From positions 1 to 64,000 of the forward strand of contig NZ_KZ679092.1 of assembly GCF_003024235.1 (NCBI RefSeq): a stretch of 64,000 bases of DNA, read 5' to 3'. The notes below the pieces were generated by a model that had not been told where the DNA came from, did no database searches, and saw only the letters and a program-made list of their open reading frames with translations. Below, in pieces: positions 39,135-50,236 of the stretch (the first letter of the stretch is position 1; each line of letters starts with the position of its first letter). Origin of the DNA: Arenimonas caeni. GTDB lineage: Bacteria > Pseudomonadota > Gammaproteobacteria > Xanthomonadales > Xanthomonadaceae. The position numbers and the translations under genes were made by a program.

Positions 39135-39455
39135 ATGCTCACCACCCTGCTGATGTCGGCCCTTGCCATGGGCCTGCTGTTCTTCTGGTTCTCCGGCCGC
39201 GCCGCGGCGGAAACCGCCACTGTCATCGGACAGCGGGCTTGTGCAAAAGCCGGCGTGCAATGGCTCGACCAGAGCGTGCACCTGCTCGCCATCCGCCTGC
39301 GTCGCGGCCCCGATGGCTGGCTTGGGCTGGAGCGCCATTTCGGCTTCGAGTACTCGACCGGCGGCGAGGACCGCCACGCCGGACGCATCGTCCTGCACGG
39401 CCGCCGCCTGCGCGCGCTGTCCGGGCCCATGCCGCCGGAGAACAGCCTGCATTGA
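39135..39455 (+). CDS. DUF3301 family protein
   Basis: 106 residues from the ATG at 39135. A single N-terminal transmembrane helix (LLMSALAMGLLFFWFSGR) precedes a small domain with AKAGVQWLDQSVHLLAIRLRR and a C-terminal WLGLERHFGFEYSTGG, RIVLHGRRL, matching the DUF3301 family of gammaproteobacteria. Function unknown. It converges on sspB with only 6 bp between the stops. Confidence 0.72.
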   Translation: MLTTLLMSALAMGLLFFWFSGRAAAETATVIGQRACAKAGVQWLDQSVHLLAIRLRRGPDGWLGLERHFGFEYSTGGEDRHAGRIVLHGRRLRALSGPMPPENSLH

Positions 39456-39461
39456 GCGGCC

Positions 39462-39881
39462 TTACTTGACCACGCGCAGGTGGCTGCGACGCGGCGGTTC
39501 GCCGCCGCTATCGGGCTCGTTCGGCGGCTCGGGGCCTTCGCCCGGTTCATCGCCGGTGTCATCGGGCAGCATCATGCCCTGCCCCGTTTCCTGGGCGTAG
39601 ATCGCCAGCACCGCGCCGACCGGCACGTACACCGACTGGCTGACGCCGCCGAACCGCGCCAGGAAGCTCACGCCCTGGTTGTCGATGTGCAGCTGGGCGA
39701 CGGCGCGCGGCGCGATGTTGAGCACCACCTTGCCGTCCTTCACCGAGGAAGCGGGCACCTGCACGCCGTCGCGTTCAGCGTCGACGAGAAGGTGCGGCGT
39801 CATGCCGTTGTCGTTGATCCATTCGTTCAACGCCCGCAGCAGGTACGGGCGGTTGGAACCCATGCGTGGGGTTTCGGTCAT
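39462..39881 (-). CDS. sspB: ClpXP protease specificity-enhancing factor SspB
   Basis: 139 residues: N-terminal substrate-binding domain (RPYLLRALNEWINDNGMTPH, VVLNIAPRAV, FLARFGGVS) followed by an acidic, proline-rich linker and the C-terminal ClpX-binding motif SHLRVVK. It tethers ssrA-tagged and other substrates to ClpXP. The start overlaps the sspA stop, the usual sspAB operon. Confidence 0.95.
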   Translation of the reverse strand: MTETPRMGSNRPYLLRALNEWINDNGMTPHLLVDAERDGVQVPASSVKDGKVVLNIAPRAVAQLHIDNQGVSFLARFGGVSQSVYVPVGAVLAIYAQETGQGMMLPDDTGDEPGEGPEPPNEPDSGGEPPRRSHLRVVK

Positions 39882-40513
39882 TGCGGCAGGTCGCGCAGGC
39901 TCTTTTCCTCGGGGGTCAGGCTGCGCAGGTAGGCGGGGTTGCGGAAGATGCGGTTGCCGTAGTCCTCGATCAGCTTGGCTTCCTTGGGAAGCTGCACGCC
40001 CAGCGCCGGCAGGCGCCAGATGATCGGGGCGATGGCGCAGTCGGCCAGGCTCATCTCGGGGTTGAGGAAGAACTTGGAGGCCTTGAACAGCGGCAGCGAG
40101 GCCAGCAGCAGTTCCTTCAGGCGCTTGCGGCCAGCGTCGGCCTGGGCCTTGGTGCCGTGCTGGATGGCCTGCACGTGCGGCACCCAGTCGTGCTCCAGGC
40201 GCAGCATGGCCAGGCGCAGGCGGGCGCGCGAGAGCGGGTCGACCGGCATCAGCGGCGGATGCGGGTAGCGCTCGTCGAGGTACTCGGACACCACTGAGGC
40301 GGCGTAGAGCACCAGGTCGCGGTCCACCAGGGTCGGGACCGAGTGGTAGGGATTGAGGTCGACGAGGTCCTCCGGCGGGCTGGTCGGATCCACCGGCACG
40401 AGCTCGTAGCTCACGCCCTTGGCGGCCAGCACCAGGCGGACCCGGTGGCAAACCACGCAGTCGCGGGCGGAAAACAGGGTAAGGGCATTGCGCAAACGCG
40501 GACTGGTTGCCAT
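39878..40513 (-). CDS. sspA: Stringent starvation protein A
   Basis: 211 residues of the glutathione S-transferase fold. N-terminal thioredoxin-like part (LTLFSARDCVVCHRVRLVL, NPYHSVPTLVDRDLVLY) and C-terminal helical domain (EMSLADCAIAPIIWRLPALG). SspA binds RNA polymerase and in E. coli supports acid resistance and phage P1 late transcription. It lies downstream of the bc1 operon but behind a terminator. Confidence 0.94.
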   Translation of the reverse strand: MATSPRLRNALTLFSARDCVVCHRVRLVLAAKGVSYELVPVDPTSPPEDLVDLNPYHSVPTLVDRDLVLYAASVVSEYLDERYPHPPLMPVDPLSRARLRLAMLRLEHDWVPHVQAIQHGTKAQADAGRKRLKELLLASLPLFKASKFFLNPEMSLADCAIAPIIWRLPALGVQLPKEAKLIEDYGNRIFRNPAYLRSLTPEEKSLRDLPQ

Positions 40514-40621
40514 CAAGGGGTCCCCCTGGGATTCCGCCGGCCCCTGCCGACGGTCTTCACGAGTCCCGACCATGCCCGAAATGGCCGGTTTCCCGCAAGA
40601 CGGCCGCCCCGGAAACACGAA

Positions 40622-40641
40622 GGGCCGCCCGAAGGCGGCCC
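40622..40641 (-). terminator. Terminator after the cytochrome bc1 operon
   Basis: On the minus strand GGGCCGCC-TTCG-GGCGGCCC is an 8-bp stem with a stable tetraloop, followed by TTCGTGTTT. It lies 25 nt after the petC stop. Confidence 0.7.
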
Positions 40642-40665
40642 CAAGTGCCTGATTCCGAAGAGGAA

Positions 40666-41403
40666 TCAGTGCACGTCGCGCCAGAACTCCAGCTTCAGGA
40701 GGTAGGCGATGAAGGTGAAGAACACCAGGAACAGGATGACCCAGACGCCCACCGATTCACGCTTGAGCGCGGCCGGCTCGGCCACGTACTGCAGGAAGGC
40801 GCTGATATCGCGGGCGACCCGGTCGAATTCCTGCGGCGACAGGCGGCCGGGGCTGGCCAGCTCCAGGCGGGTGAGGTGCGACTGGCCGTCCGCGCCCTGG
40901 TCGTAGACCGGGCGCTGGATGCCCTGCAGCTCCCAGAGCACGTTCGGCATCGAAGCGCCCGGGAAGACCGTGTTGTTCCAGCCCATCGGCCGGGCTTCGT
41001 CGATGTAGAAGCCCTTGAGGTACGAGTAGATGTAGTCCGGGCCGCCCAGCCTGGCGCGAGAGGTGAGGCTCAGGTCCGGCGGGGCCTTGCCGAGCCAGGC
41101 ATCGCCGTCACCGGCATTGATGCCGGTGTGGATGTTCTCGCCGATCTTGGCGTGGGACGGCATCAGGTGCTGTTCCACGAGTTCCGGCGGCAGGTCCAGG
41201 TCCGAGGCGATGCGCGAGTAGCGGTGCATCGACAGGGCATGGCAACTGGCGCAGTAGTTCATGTACAGGCCGGCGCCGCGCTGCAGCGAAGCCTTGTCGC
41301 TCAGGTCGGTGCCCGAGTGCTCGAGCGCGGGACCGGGACCGGCGGCGAGGCCGAGGGCCGGCACCAGGGCCAGCAGGAGGGCGAAGAGGCGCAGCTTAGT
41401 CAT
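40666..41403 (-). CDS. petC: Cytochrome c1 subunit of the bc1 complex
   Basis: 245 residues: signal peptide (1-21), haem c site C51-x-x-C54-H55 (YCASCHALS), the methionine ligand in FPGASMPNVLW, and a C-terminal membrane anchor (GVWVILFLVFFTFIAYLLKLEFWRD). It accepts electrons from the Rieske protein and passes them to soluble cytochromes. Overlaps petB by 8 bp. Confidence 0.96.
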   Translation of the reverse strand: MTKLRLFALLLALVPALGLAAGPGPALEHSGTDLSDKASLQRGAGLYMNYCASCHALSMHRYSRIASDLDLPPELVEQHLMPSHAKIGENIHTGINAGDGDAWLGKAPPDLSLTSRARLGGPDYIYSYLKGFYIDEARPMGWNNTVFPGASMPNVLWELQGIQRPVYDQGADGQSHLTRLELASPGRLSPQEFDRVARDISAFLQYVAEPAALKRESVGVWVILFLVFFTFIAYLLKLEFWRDVH

Positions 41404-42640
41404 GCGAGGGCACCCGCTCGGGAACAGCCTTGGTCTGGCCCCAGGTGGACCACCACGGCATGAAGATGAAGAAGGCGAAGTAGTAGGCGGTCAGGATCTG
41501 GGCCACCAGCTTCTGCGTGTCGGAACCCGACTGCGCGCCCAGCCAGCCCAGCACCACGAACGCGACGCAGAAGACCGCGATCAGGATCTTGTGCAGCATC
41601 GGGCGGTAGCGGATGGACTTGACCTTGCAGCGGTCGAGCCACGGCAGCGCGAACAGGATCATGGTGGCGCCGCCCATCACGATCACGCCGAACAGCTTGT
41701 CGGGGATCGCGCGCAGCATCGCGTAGAAGGGCGTGAAGTACCACACCGGCTTGATGTGGGCCGGGGTGACCATCGGGTCGGCGGCGATGAAGTTGTCCCA
41801 CTCCAGGAACCAGCCACCCATCGCCGGGGCGAAGAACACCACGAAGGCGAAGATGATCAGGAAGAAGCCGGCGCCGAACAGGTCCTTCACCGTGTAGTAC
41901 GGATGGAACGGGATGCCGTCGCGCGGCTTGCCGTTCTCGTCCTTGACCTTCTTGATGTCGACGCCTTCCGGGTTGTTCGAGCCAACCTCGTGCAGCGCGC
42001 CCAGGTGCAGCACGACCAGCAGCAGCAGGACCAGCGGCAGGGCGATGACGTGCAGGGCAAAGAAGCGGTTGAGGGTGGCGTCGGCGACCAGGTAGTCACC
42101 GCGGATCCACTCGGTCAGCTCGACGCCGACAACCGGGATCGCGCCGAACAGGTTGATGATCACCTGCGCGCCCCAGTACGACATCTGGCCCCAGGGCAGC
42201 ACGTAGCCCATGAAGGCTTCGGCCATGAGCACCAGGAAGATGACCACGCCCAGCACCCAGACCAGCTCGCGCGGCTTCTGGTACGAGCCGTAGATCAGGC
42301 CGCGGAACATGTGCAGGTACACCACCACGAAGAACATGGAGGCGCCCGTGGAGTGCATGTAGCGGATCAGCCAGCCCCACTCGACGTCGCGCATGATGTA
42401 CTCGACCGAGGCGAAGGCCTCGGCGGCGGACGGCTTGTAGTGCATCGTCAGGAAGATGCCCGTGACGATCTGGTTGACCAGCACCAGCATGGCCAGCGAG
42501 CCGAAGTAGTACCAGACGTTGAAGTTCTTCGGAGCGTAGTACTCCGACATGTGCTTCTTGTAGGCCGGGATCAGGCCCGGGGTGCGGTCGTTGAACCAGC
42601 CGACCACGCCTTCGACGGTGCGGGAGAACTTGCTGGCCAT
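41396..42640 (-). CDS. petB: Cytochrome b subunit of the bc1 complex
   Basis: 414 residues with eight membrane helices. The four haem ligands lie in RYMHSTGASMFFVVVYLHMF and in the HVIALPLVLLLLVVLHLG region. The Qo motif is PVWYF rather than PEWY, a variant common in gammaproteobacteria. It oxidises ubiquinol. The ATG at 42640 overlaps the petA stop (ATGA). Confidence 0.96.
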   Translation of the reverse strand: MASKFSRTVEGVVGWFNDRTPGLIPAYKKHMSEYYAPKNFNVWYYFGSLAMLVLVNQIVTGIFLTMHYKPSAAEAFASVEYIMRDVEWGWLIRYMHSTGASMFFVVVYLHMFRGLIYGSYQKPRELVWVLGVVIFLVLMAEAFMGYVLPWGQMSYWGAQVIINLFGAIPVVGVELTEWIRGDYLVADATLNRFFALHVIALPLVLLLLVVLHLGALHEVGSNNPEGVDIKKVKDENGKPRDGIPFHPYYTVKDLFGAGFFLIIFAFVVFFAPAMGGWFLEWDNFIAADPMVTPAHIKPVWYFTPFYAMLRAIPDKLFGVIVMGGATMILFALPWLDRCKVKSIRYRPMLHKILIAVFCVAFVVLGWLGAQSGSDTQKLVAQILTAYYFAFFIFMPWWSTWGQTKAVPERVPSHD

Positions 42641-43245
42641 CACGCGGCCTCCTCAGGGGCGACGCCGACCATGAGGCGGTTGTCGTCGATGAAGTGGTAG
42701 GGCGGGACTTCGAGGTTCGACGGAGCCGGCACGCCCTGGTAGACGCGGCCGGCCAGGTCGAAGCGCGAGTTGTGGCAGGGGCAGTAGAAGCCGCCCTGCC
42801 ACTCGCTGTCGAAGGGCTGCGGCTGCAGCTCGGGCACGTAGCTCGGGGAGCAGCCCAGGTGGGTGCAGATGCCCACCATCACCGCCAGTTCGGGCTTGAT
42901 CGAGCGGCCCTCGTTCTTGGCGAAGGCCGGGGTCTGCTCGACGTTCTCGGACGCCGGATCGCGCAGGCGGTCGTTGAGCGTCGCCAGCGCCGCCAGCTGC
43001 TCGGGCGTGCGCTTGAAGATCCACACCGGCTTGCCGCGCCACTGCACGATCATGCGCATGCCCGGCTCGAGGTCGATCTTGCTGATGTCGACCTCGACCG
43101 GCGCGCCGGCCGTCTGGGCCCGGGCACTGGGCTTCCAGGAACTGATGAACGGCACCGCGGCGAACCCGACACCCACCGCGCCGACAACGGCGGTGGTGGC
43201 AGTCAGGAAGCGGCGGCGCCCCGTGTTGACCCCTTCGTTAGCCAT
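42640..43245 (-). CDS. petA: Rieske iron-sulfur subunit of the bc1 complex
   Basis: 201 residues. A twin-arginine-type signal/anchor (GRRRFLTATTAVVGAVGVGF), then the Rieske [2Fe-2S] motifs CTHLGC and CPCHNSRFD. First gene of the petABC operon; it transfers electrons from ubiquinol to cytochrome c1. Confidence 0.96.
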   Translation of the reverse strand: MANEGVNTGRRRFLTATTAVVGAVGVGFAAVPFISSWKPSARAQTAGAPVEVDISKIDLEPGMRMIVQWRGKPVWIFKRTPEQLAALATLNDRLRDPASENVEQTPAFAKNEGRSIKPELAVMVGICTHLGCSPSYVPELQPQPFDSEWQGGFYCPCHNSRFDLAGRVYQGVPAPSNLEVPPYHFIDDNRLMVGVAPEEAA

Positions 43246-43379
43246 CCGGCTCTCCGAAACGTTTGCTAAGTGGCTGAAAACGCAAGGCCGCGCCCTGACG
43301 GGGCCGGCAAAGACGCGCAATTGTAGCGGACGCGGTGCAAGAGCCACAACGCCGCCCCTCCGGCCGCCCGCCGACGGGC

Positions 43380-44249
43380 TCAGTTGGCCGCCAGGGCCCC
43401 GCGGTAGCGCTCGGCCAGCTGGCCCACGCGCTGGACGTAGCGCTGCGTCTCGGCATAGGGCGGCACGCCGCCGTGCCGGTCCACCGCACCCTCGCCGGCG
43501 TTGTAGCCGGCGGCGGCCAGGGTCAGGTCGCCGTTGTAGCGATTGAGCAGCCACGACAGGTATTGCACGCCGCCGCGGATGTTCTGGCCCGGGTCGAACA
43601 CGTCGGCCACGCCGAAGCGTTCGGCGGTGGCCGGGATCAGCTGCATCAGGCCCTGGGCCCCGGCATGGGAGACGGCGTTGGGCCGGTAGGCCGACTCGGC
43701 GTGGATGATCGCCCGCACCACCGCCTCCTCGACCCCGAACTCCTCGGCCGCCGCCTTCACCTCGCCGGCATAGGCGTCGAGGTTGAGCCGCACGGTGCCG
43801 AAATCCACGCCCGGCAGCAGGCCGCAGGCGTAGCAGGTCTCGACGTAGCTGAACAGCATTTGCGCGCCGCTGCCGGCCGGCCGCACGTTGGTGTAGTGCA
43901 CCACGCCATCGCGCTCGTACTTGTAGACCGCACCGCGGGTGACCCGGGCGCCGGACGGCGCCGCGGGGGGCGCCAGCGCCTGGCCGGCCGCCGCGGTGCG
44001 GAACTGCACCGCCGGGCGGGCCGCACCGCCCTTGCCCCCGCCGCCGCCGGCGGCGGGAGCCGGGGCCACGGCCCGCGGACGGGCGTCGGAGGGGCTGTAG
44101 GTGCTGGCGACGGTGCAATGCGCGCCCGGCACCTTCTGGCTGGAGTAATTGGGGATGCCGTCGGCGCCGGTGCAGCGGTAAAGCGTGCCCGCCGCCGCCG
44201 GGGAGGCGGCAGCCAGCAGCACGGCCAGCAGGGGCAGGTGGCGGGGCAT
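43380..44249 (-). CDS. Lytic transglycosylase with DUF4124-like N-terminus
   Basis: 289 residues: signal peptide (about 1-20), a DUF4124-like segment ([20 protein letters not shown]), a proline/glycine-rich linker and a C-terminal SLT (goose-lysozyme-like) domain with catalytic Glu in [14 protein letters not shown] and the [13 protein letters not shown] and NIRGGVQYL motifs. It cleaves peptidoglycan glycan strands to 1,6-anhydro products. Often linked to secretion or pilus systems; none is adjacent. Confidence 0.87.
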   Translation of the reverse strand: MPRHLPLLAVLLAAASPAAAGTLYRCTGADGIPNYSSQKVPGAHCTVASTYSPSDARPRAVAPAPAAGGGGGKGGAARPAVQFRTAAAGQALAPPAAPSGARVTRGAVYKYERDGVVHYTNVRPAGSGAQMLFSYVETCYACGLLPGVDFGTVRLNLDAYAGEVKAAAEEFGVEEAVVRAIIHAESAYRPNAVSHAGAQGLMQLIPATAERFGVADVFDPGQNIRGGVQYLSWLLNRYNGDLTLAAAGYNAGEGAVDRHGGVPPYAETQRYVQRVGQLAERYRGALAAN

Positions 44250-44380
44250 GGCGCGAGGTTTACTCCTGGTCGGGCCGCTTGCCAAGGCCCTGTGTTGCCA
44301 ACGCGGGTCCGGCGGCGGTCCGGCCAGCCGGCCCCGGCGCTACAATACCGCCCCCCTTCCGGAACGGATTAAGCGCCGAC

Positions 44381-45723
44381 ATGCCCGGGACTGCGCCCGC
44401 CAGAGGCAAGCTGTACATCAAGACCCACGGTTGCCAGATGAACGAGTACGACTCGGCCCGCATGGCCGACGTGCTCGCCGCCGAACACGGCCTGGAACTC
44501 ACCCAGGACGAGTCCGAGGCCGACGTCATCCTGGTCAACACCTGCTCGATCCGCGAGAAGGCCCAGGAGAAGGTGTTCTCCCAGCTGGGCCGCTGGAAGC
44601 ACCTGAAGAAGGACAAGCCGGTGCTGATCGGCGTCGGCGGCTGCGTCGCCAGCCAGGAAGGCGAAGCCATCCTCAGGCGGGCGCCCTTCGTCGACCTGGT
44701 GTTCGGCCCGCAGACCCTGCACCGCCTGCCCGGCATGATCGAGGCCCGGCGCGAGAGCGGCCGGCCGCAGGTGGACATCAGCTTCCCGGAGATCGAGAAG
44801 TTCGACCGCATGCCCGAGCCCCGCGCCGAGGGCCCGACCGCCTTCGTGTCGATCATCGAGGGCTGCTCGAAGTACTGCAGCTTCTGCGTGGTGCCCTACA
44901 CCCGCGGCGAGGAGGTCAGCCGGCCCTTCGACGACGTGCTGCTCGAATGCGCGCAGCTGGCGGCCCAGGGCGTGCGCGAGATCCACCTGCTGGGGCAGAA
45001 CGTCAACGCCTACCGCGGCGCCACCGCCGACGGCGACGAAGCCGACCTGGCCCTGCTGATCCGCGCCATCGCCCAGATCGAGGGCATCGGCCGCATCCGC
45101 TACACCACCTCGCACCCGGTCGAGTTCACCGACTCGCTGATCGAGGCGCACCGCGACGTGCCGCAGCTGGCGGCCTTCCTGCACCTGCCGGTGCAGTCGG
45201 GCTCCGACCGCATCCTGGCGGCGATGAAGCGCGGCCACACCGCGCTCGAGTACAAGGCCAAGATCCGCCGCCTGCGCGAGGCGCGCCCGGACATCACCCT
45301 CAGCTCCGACTTCATCGTCGGCTTCCCGGGCGAGACCGACCGCGACTTCGAGGCCACGATGAAGCTGATCGAGGACGTCGGCTTCGACCAGAGCTTCTCC
45401 TTCGCCTACTCCCGCCGCCCGGGCACGCCGGCCGCCAACCTGCACGACGAAGTGCCGGCCGACGTGGCCAGCGAACGACTGCAGCGCCTGCAGGCCGCCA
45501 TCAACGCCAACGCGCGCCGCTACGCCGAGGCGATGGTGGGCACCGTGCAGCGGGTGCTGGTGGAGGGCCCGAGCGCCAAGGACCCGGACGAGCTGACCGG
45601 CAAGACCGAGAACATGCGCAACGTGAACTTCCCCGGCGGCAGGCGCCTCATCGGCCGGTTCGTGGACGTGCGCATCACCGAGGCCCGCACCAACTCCCTG
45701 CGCGGCGAGGTCGTGCAAGCCCC

Positions 45724-45727
<4 letters not shown>
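44381..45727 (+). CDS. miaB: tRNA-2-methylthio-N6-dimethylallyladenosine synthase
   Basis: 448 residues. Three N-terminal cluster cysteines C18, C55, C88 (THGCQMN, NTCSIRE, GGCVA), the radical SAM motif C162-xxx-C166-xx-C169 (GCSKYCSFC) and a C-terminal TRAM domain (about 380-445). It methylthiolates i6A37 in tRNAs reading UNN codons. A TACAAT -10 box lies at 44341. First gene of miaB-phoH-ybeY-corC; its stop overlaps the phoH start. Confidence 0.96.
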
Positions 45728-46694
<967 letters not shown>

Positions 46695-46698
<4 letters not shown>

Positions 46699-47156
46699 CC
46701 CGGGGACCGCTGCAACTTGATGTGGGCGTCAGCTACGGCCTGCCGCGCAAGGGCCTGCCCGCCGCCACCAGCTTCCGCCGCTGGGCCCTCGCGGCCGCGC
46801 AGGGCCGGATCCGCAAGGCCGACCTGGCCATCCGGATCGTCGACGAGAAGGAAGGCCGCTCGCTCAACCACCACTACCGCGGCAAGGATTACGCCACCAA
46901 CGTGCTCAGCTTCCCGGCCGAGTTGCCCGAGGGCGTGGACCTGCCCCTGCTCGGCGACCTGGTGATCTGCGCCCCGGTGGTGGCCCGCGAGGCCAGCGAG
47001 CAGGGCAAGCCCCTGGCCGCCCACTACGCCCACCTCACCGTGCACGGCGTGCTGCACCTGCTGGGCCTGGACCACGAGGACGAGCGCGAGGCCGAGGCCA
47101 TGGAGCAGATCGAGCGCGAAATCCTGGCCGGGCTGGGCCTCCCCGAGCCCTACTGA
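46695..47156 (+). CDS. ybeY: Endoribonuclease YbeY
   Basis: 153 residues with the zinc-binding motif [11 protein letters not shown] and the conserved R and D of the active site ([12 protein letters not shown]). Needed for 16S rRNA 3' maturation and ribosome quality control. Overlaps ybeZ. Confidence 0.95.
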
Positions 47157-47229
47157 GCCTCCCGCATGGGGCCTGGCCCCGATCGGGTAAACTCGGGTTT
47201 CCGCCCTGGTGGCGCCCGTACCAAGAGAA

Positions 47230-48078
47230 ATGTCAGAAGATTCCCCTAGTAGCCCGCCGGAACGCCGCTCCTGGCTTGAGCGCCTGAGCCTGGCCTTCTC
47301 CGGCGAACCCCGGACCAGGGAAGACCTGGTCGAAATCCTGCGCGAGGCCCAGGCCAACGGCCTGCTCGGGGCCGACACCCTGAAGATGCTCGAGGGCGCC
47401 CTGTCGGTGTCCGAGCAGCAGGTTGGCGACATCATGGTCCCGCGCTCGCAGATGGTGTCCCTGCCCATCGAGGCGCAGTTCCTGGACCTGATGAAGCTGG
47501 TGGTCGAATCGGGCCACTCGCGCTTCCCCGTGCACGGCGAGGACCGCGACGAGATCCTCGGCATCCTGCTGGCCAAGGACCTGCTGCGCGGCATGGTCAG
47601 CGACGGCGGCCCCGCCACCGTGCGCGAACTGCTGCGGCCGGCGGTGCTGATCCCCGAGTCCAAGCGCCTGAACGTGCTGCTCAAGGAATTCCGGCTCTCG
47701 CGCAACCACATGGCCATCGTCGTCGACGAGCACGGCGGCGTCGCCGGCCTGGTCACCATCGAGGACGTGCTCGAGCAGATCGTCGGCGAGATCGACGACG
47801 AGCACGACGACGCCGACGAGACCAAGCTCATCGCCGCCCAGGCCGACGGCCAGTTCATGGTCGACGCGCTCACGCCGATCGAGGACTTCAACGAGCGCTT
47901 CGGCGCCGACTTCCCCGACGACGAATACGACACCATCGGCGGCCTGGTCACCGCGGCCATCGGCCACCTGCCGGAAGCCGGCGAGGAGCTGGCCCTGGGC
48001 CGCTTCCACTTCCGGGTCGGGCGCGCCGACCGGCGCCGCGTGCACACCTTCGTGGTCAGCGTGCATGGCGAAGACTGA
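47230..48078 (+). CDS. ybeX: CorC/YbeX-type CBS-domain protein
   Basis: 282 residues: two CBS domains (about 60-185; IMVPRSQMVSLP, VVDEHGGVAGLVTIEDVLEQ) and a C-terminal CorC/HlyC domain (DALTPIEDFNERFG, DTIGGLV). It has no membrane region. Genetic work links CorC/YbeX to magnesium/cobalt efflux and to ribosome metabolism. The ATG at 47230 is preceded by AGAGAAA. The next gene overlaps its end by 14 bp. Confidence 0.9.
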   Translation: MSEDSPSSPPERRSWLERLSLAFSGEPRTREDLVEILREAQANGLLGADTLKMLEGALSVSEQQVGDIMVPRSQMVSLPIEAQFLDLMKLVVESGHSRFPVHGEDRDEILGILLAKDLLRGMVSDGGPATVRELLRPAVLIPESKRLNVLLKEFRLSRNHMAIVVDEHGGVAGLVTIEDVLEQIVGEIDDEHDDADETKLIAAQADGQFMVDALTPIEDFNERFGADFPDDEYDTIGGLVTAAIGHLPEAGEELALGRFHFRVGRADRRRVHTFVVSVHGED

Positions 48079-49255
48079 GCGCCGGCATGCGCCGGCCTGG
48101 CTGACCGCCCTGCTCTGCCTGGCCTGGCTGCTGCCGGGCCTGGCCACGGCCGCCGCGCCGCGCATCGGCGTGATGACGATGGAGCCGGGCGAGATCTTCT
48201 GGGAGCGATTCGGCCACAACGCCCTGATCGTGCAGGACCCGGCCACCGGCGAGGCCCTGAGCTACAACTTCGGCTTCTTCGACCTCGACGAGCCCGGCTT
48301 CCACCGCAACTTCGTGCGCGGACGCATGGAGTACCGGCTCGAGGTGCTCCGGCTCGAGCGCGACCTGGCCTATTACGAGTACGTCGGGCGCGGCGTGGGA
48401 ATCCAGTGGCTGGCGCTGGAGCCGGACAAGGCGAGCGCCCTGGCCGCCGCGCTGGCCGAGAACGCCCGCCCCGAGAACGCCCGCTACGCCTACGACTACT
48501 TCACCGCCAACTGCTCCACCCGCGTGCGCGACGCGCTCGACCGGGCGCTGGACGGGCAACTGCAGGCCCAGCTCACCGGCCGCTCCCAGGGCAATACCTG
48601 GCGCAGTGAATCGGTGCGGCTGGCGGCGCCGGCGCCCTGGATGGCCCTCGGTTTCCACCTGGGTCTGTCGGGCCGGGCCGACCGGCCGCTGTCGCGCTGG
48701 GAGGAAGCCTTCATCCCGATGCGCCTGCGCGACGCCCTGCGCGAGGTCAGGCTCGCCGACGGCCGCCCGCTGGTGGCCAGCGAGGAAATCCTGCTGCCGC
48801 ACCGGCTGGCGCCGCCGCCGGCGGAGGCGCCGCGCACGGCCGGCAAGGCCTTCCTGGCCGGGCTGGCCCTGGCCGCCGGCGTGCTGCTGGCCGGCCGCCG
48901 GGCGCCGCGCGCGCTGGCCGGTTTCACCCTGGCGTTCTGGACGATCGCCGGCCTGGCCGGGGTCGTGATGGCCTTCCTCTGGCTGGGTACGGCGCACACC
49001 GCCGCCCACGCCAACCAGAACCTGCTGCTGCTCAGCCCGCTGTGCCTGGCCCTGCTGCCGGGCGGCTGGGCCCGCCTGCGCGGGCGGGAGCCTTCGGCCC
49101 GGTTCCGGGTGCTGCTGTGGATCGTCACCGGCGGCGCCGCCCTGGCCGGCTTCCTGAAGTTCCTGCCCTTCATGCCGCAGCAGAACGTCGAGTGGGTGGT
49201 GCTGCTGCTGCCGCTACACTGGGCCCTGTTGCGGACCTTCGACCCGAAGCGATGA
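48065..49255 (+). CDS. DUF4105 (Lnb N-terminal periplasmic-like) membrane protein
   Basis: 396 residues: signal peptide (about 1-30), a periplasmic domain with FWERFGHNALIV and YDYFTANCSTRVRDALD, which carry the conserved His and Cys of the DUF4105 (papain-like) fold, then four C-terminal hydrophobic helices (about 265-390). The family is annotated near lacto-N-biosidase fragments but its activity is unproved. It lies between corC and corA, overlapping both. Confidence 0.82.
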   Translation: MAKTERRHAPAWLTALLCLAWLLPGLATAAAPRIGVMTMEPGEIFWERFGHNALIVQDPATGEALSYNFGFFDLDEPGFHRNFVRGRMEYRLEVLRLERDLAYYEYVGRGVGIQWLALEPDKASALAAALAENARPENARYAYDYFTANCSTRVRDALDRALDGQLQAQLTGRSQGNTWRSESVRLAAPAPWMALGFHLGLSGRADRPLSRWEEAFIPMRLRDALREVRLADGRPLVASEEILLPHRLAPPPAEAPRTAGKAFLAGLALAAGVLLAGRRAPRALAGFTLAFWTIAGLAGVVMAFLWLGTAHTAAHANQNLLLLSPLCLALLPGGWARLRGREPSARFRVLLWIVTGGAALAGFLKFLPFMPQQNVEWVVLLLPLHWALLRTFDPKR

Positions 49256-50229
49256 AGAGCCCGGTCGTCAACTGCGTTCGCTACGGCCGCGACGGCGGCC
49301 GCAGCGACATCTCGCTCGACGCCATCAGCGACGTGCTGGCGGTGGACGACGGCAGCTTCGTCTGGGTGGGCCTGTACGAGCCCGGCGAGGAACTGCTCGA
49401 CAAGCTGCAGGAGGAGTTCGGCCTGCACGACCTGGCGGTCGAGGACGCCCACCACGCGCACCAGCGGCCGAAGATCGAGGCCTACGGCAACTCGCTGTTC
49501 ATCGCCGTGCACACCGCCCAGGCGGTGGACGGCGGAGTCAACTTCGGCGAAACCCACATGTTCGTCGGCCCGCGCTACCTGGTGACGGTCCGGCACGGCA
49601 CCTCGCTTTCCTACGACATCGTGCGCGCCCGCTGCGAACGCGAGCCCGAACTGCTGGCGCTCGGCCCGGCCTACGGCCTGTACGCGGTGCTCGACTTCAT
49701 CGTCGACAACTACCTGCCGATCGTCGACGAGTTCCGCGACCAGCTCAACGAGCTCGAGCACGACATCTTCGCCGAGGATTTCAGCCGCGACACCGTGCGC
49801 AAGCTCTACGACCTCAAGGGCGAACTGACCCGCCTGCGCCTGGCAGTGACGCCGATGCAGGACATCACCGGCCAGCTCACCCGGGTGCACACGCACCTGG
49901 TGGGCGAGGAGATGCGGCTGTACTTCCGCGACGTCTACGACCACATCCTGCGGGTCTCCGACGCCACCGACACGCTGCGCGAAATGCTGACCGCGGCCAT
50001 GTCGGTGAACCTGGCCCTGGTCACCGTGGCCCAGGGCGAAGTGGTCAAGCGCCTGGCCGGCTGGGCGGCGCTGCTGGCCGCGCCGACGCTGATCACCAGC
50101 TGGTACGGCATGAACTTCCCACACATGCCCGAGTTCGCCACGCGCTTCGGCTACGCCGGCGTGATCGGCCTGACCGCCGTCGTGGTCGCCGGCCTGTTCG
50201 TGCTGCTGCGCCGCGCCCGCTGGCTCTGA
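49252..50229 (+). CDS. corA: CorA-type magnesium/cobalt channel
   Basis: 325 residues: large acidic cytoplasmic N-terminal domain, a long helix and two C-terminal transmembrane helices with the selectivity motif GMN (SWYGMNFPHMPE). Pentameric Mg2+/Co2+ channel. Overlaps the DUF4105 gene by 4 bp and stands in one unit with corC. It ends 8 bp before a remnant of the dispersed palindromic repeat. Confidence 0.92.
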   Translation: MKSPVVNCVRYGRDGGRSDISLDAISDVLAVDDGSFVWVGLYEPGEELLDKLQEEFGLHDLAVEDAHHAHQRPKIEAYGNSLFIAVHTAQAVDGGVNFGETHMFVGPRYLVTVRHGTSLSYDIVRARCEREPELLALGPAYGLYAVLDFIVDNYLPIVDEFRDQLNELEHDIFAEDFSRDTVRKLYDLKGELTRLRLAVTPMQDITGQLTRVHTHLVGEEMRLYFRDVYDHILRVSDATDTLREMLTAAMSVNLALVTVAQGEVVKRLAGWAALLAAPTLITSWYGMNFPHMPEFATRFGYAGVIGLTAVVVAGLFVLLRRARWL

Positions 50230-50236
50230 AGGAAAA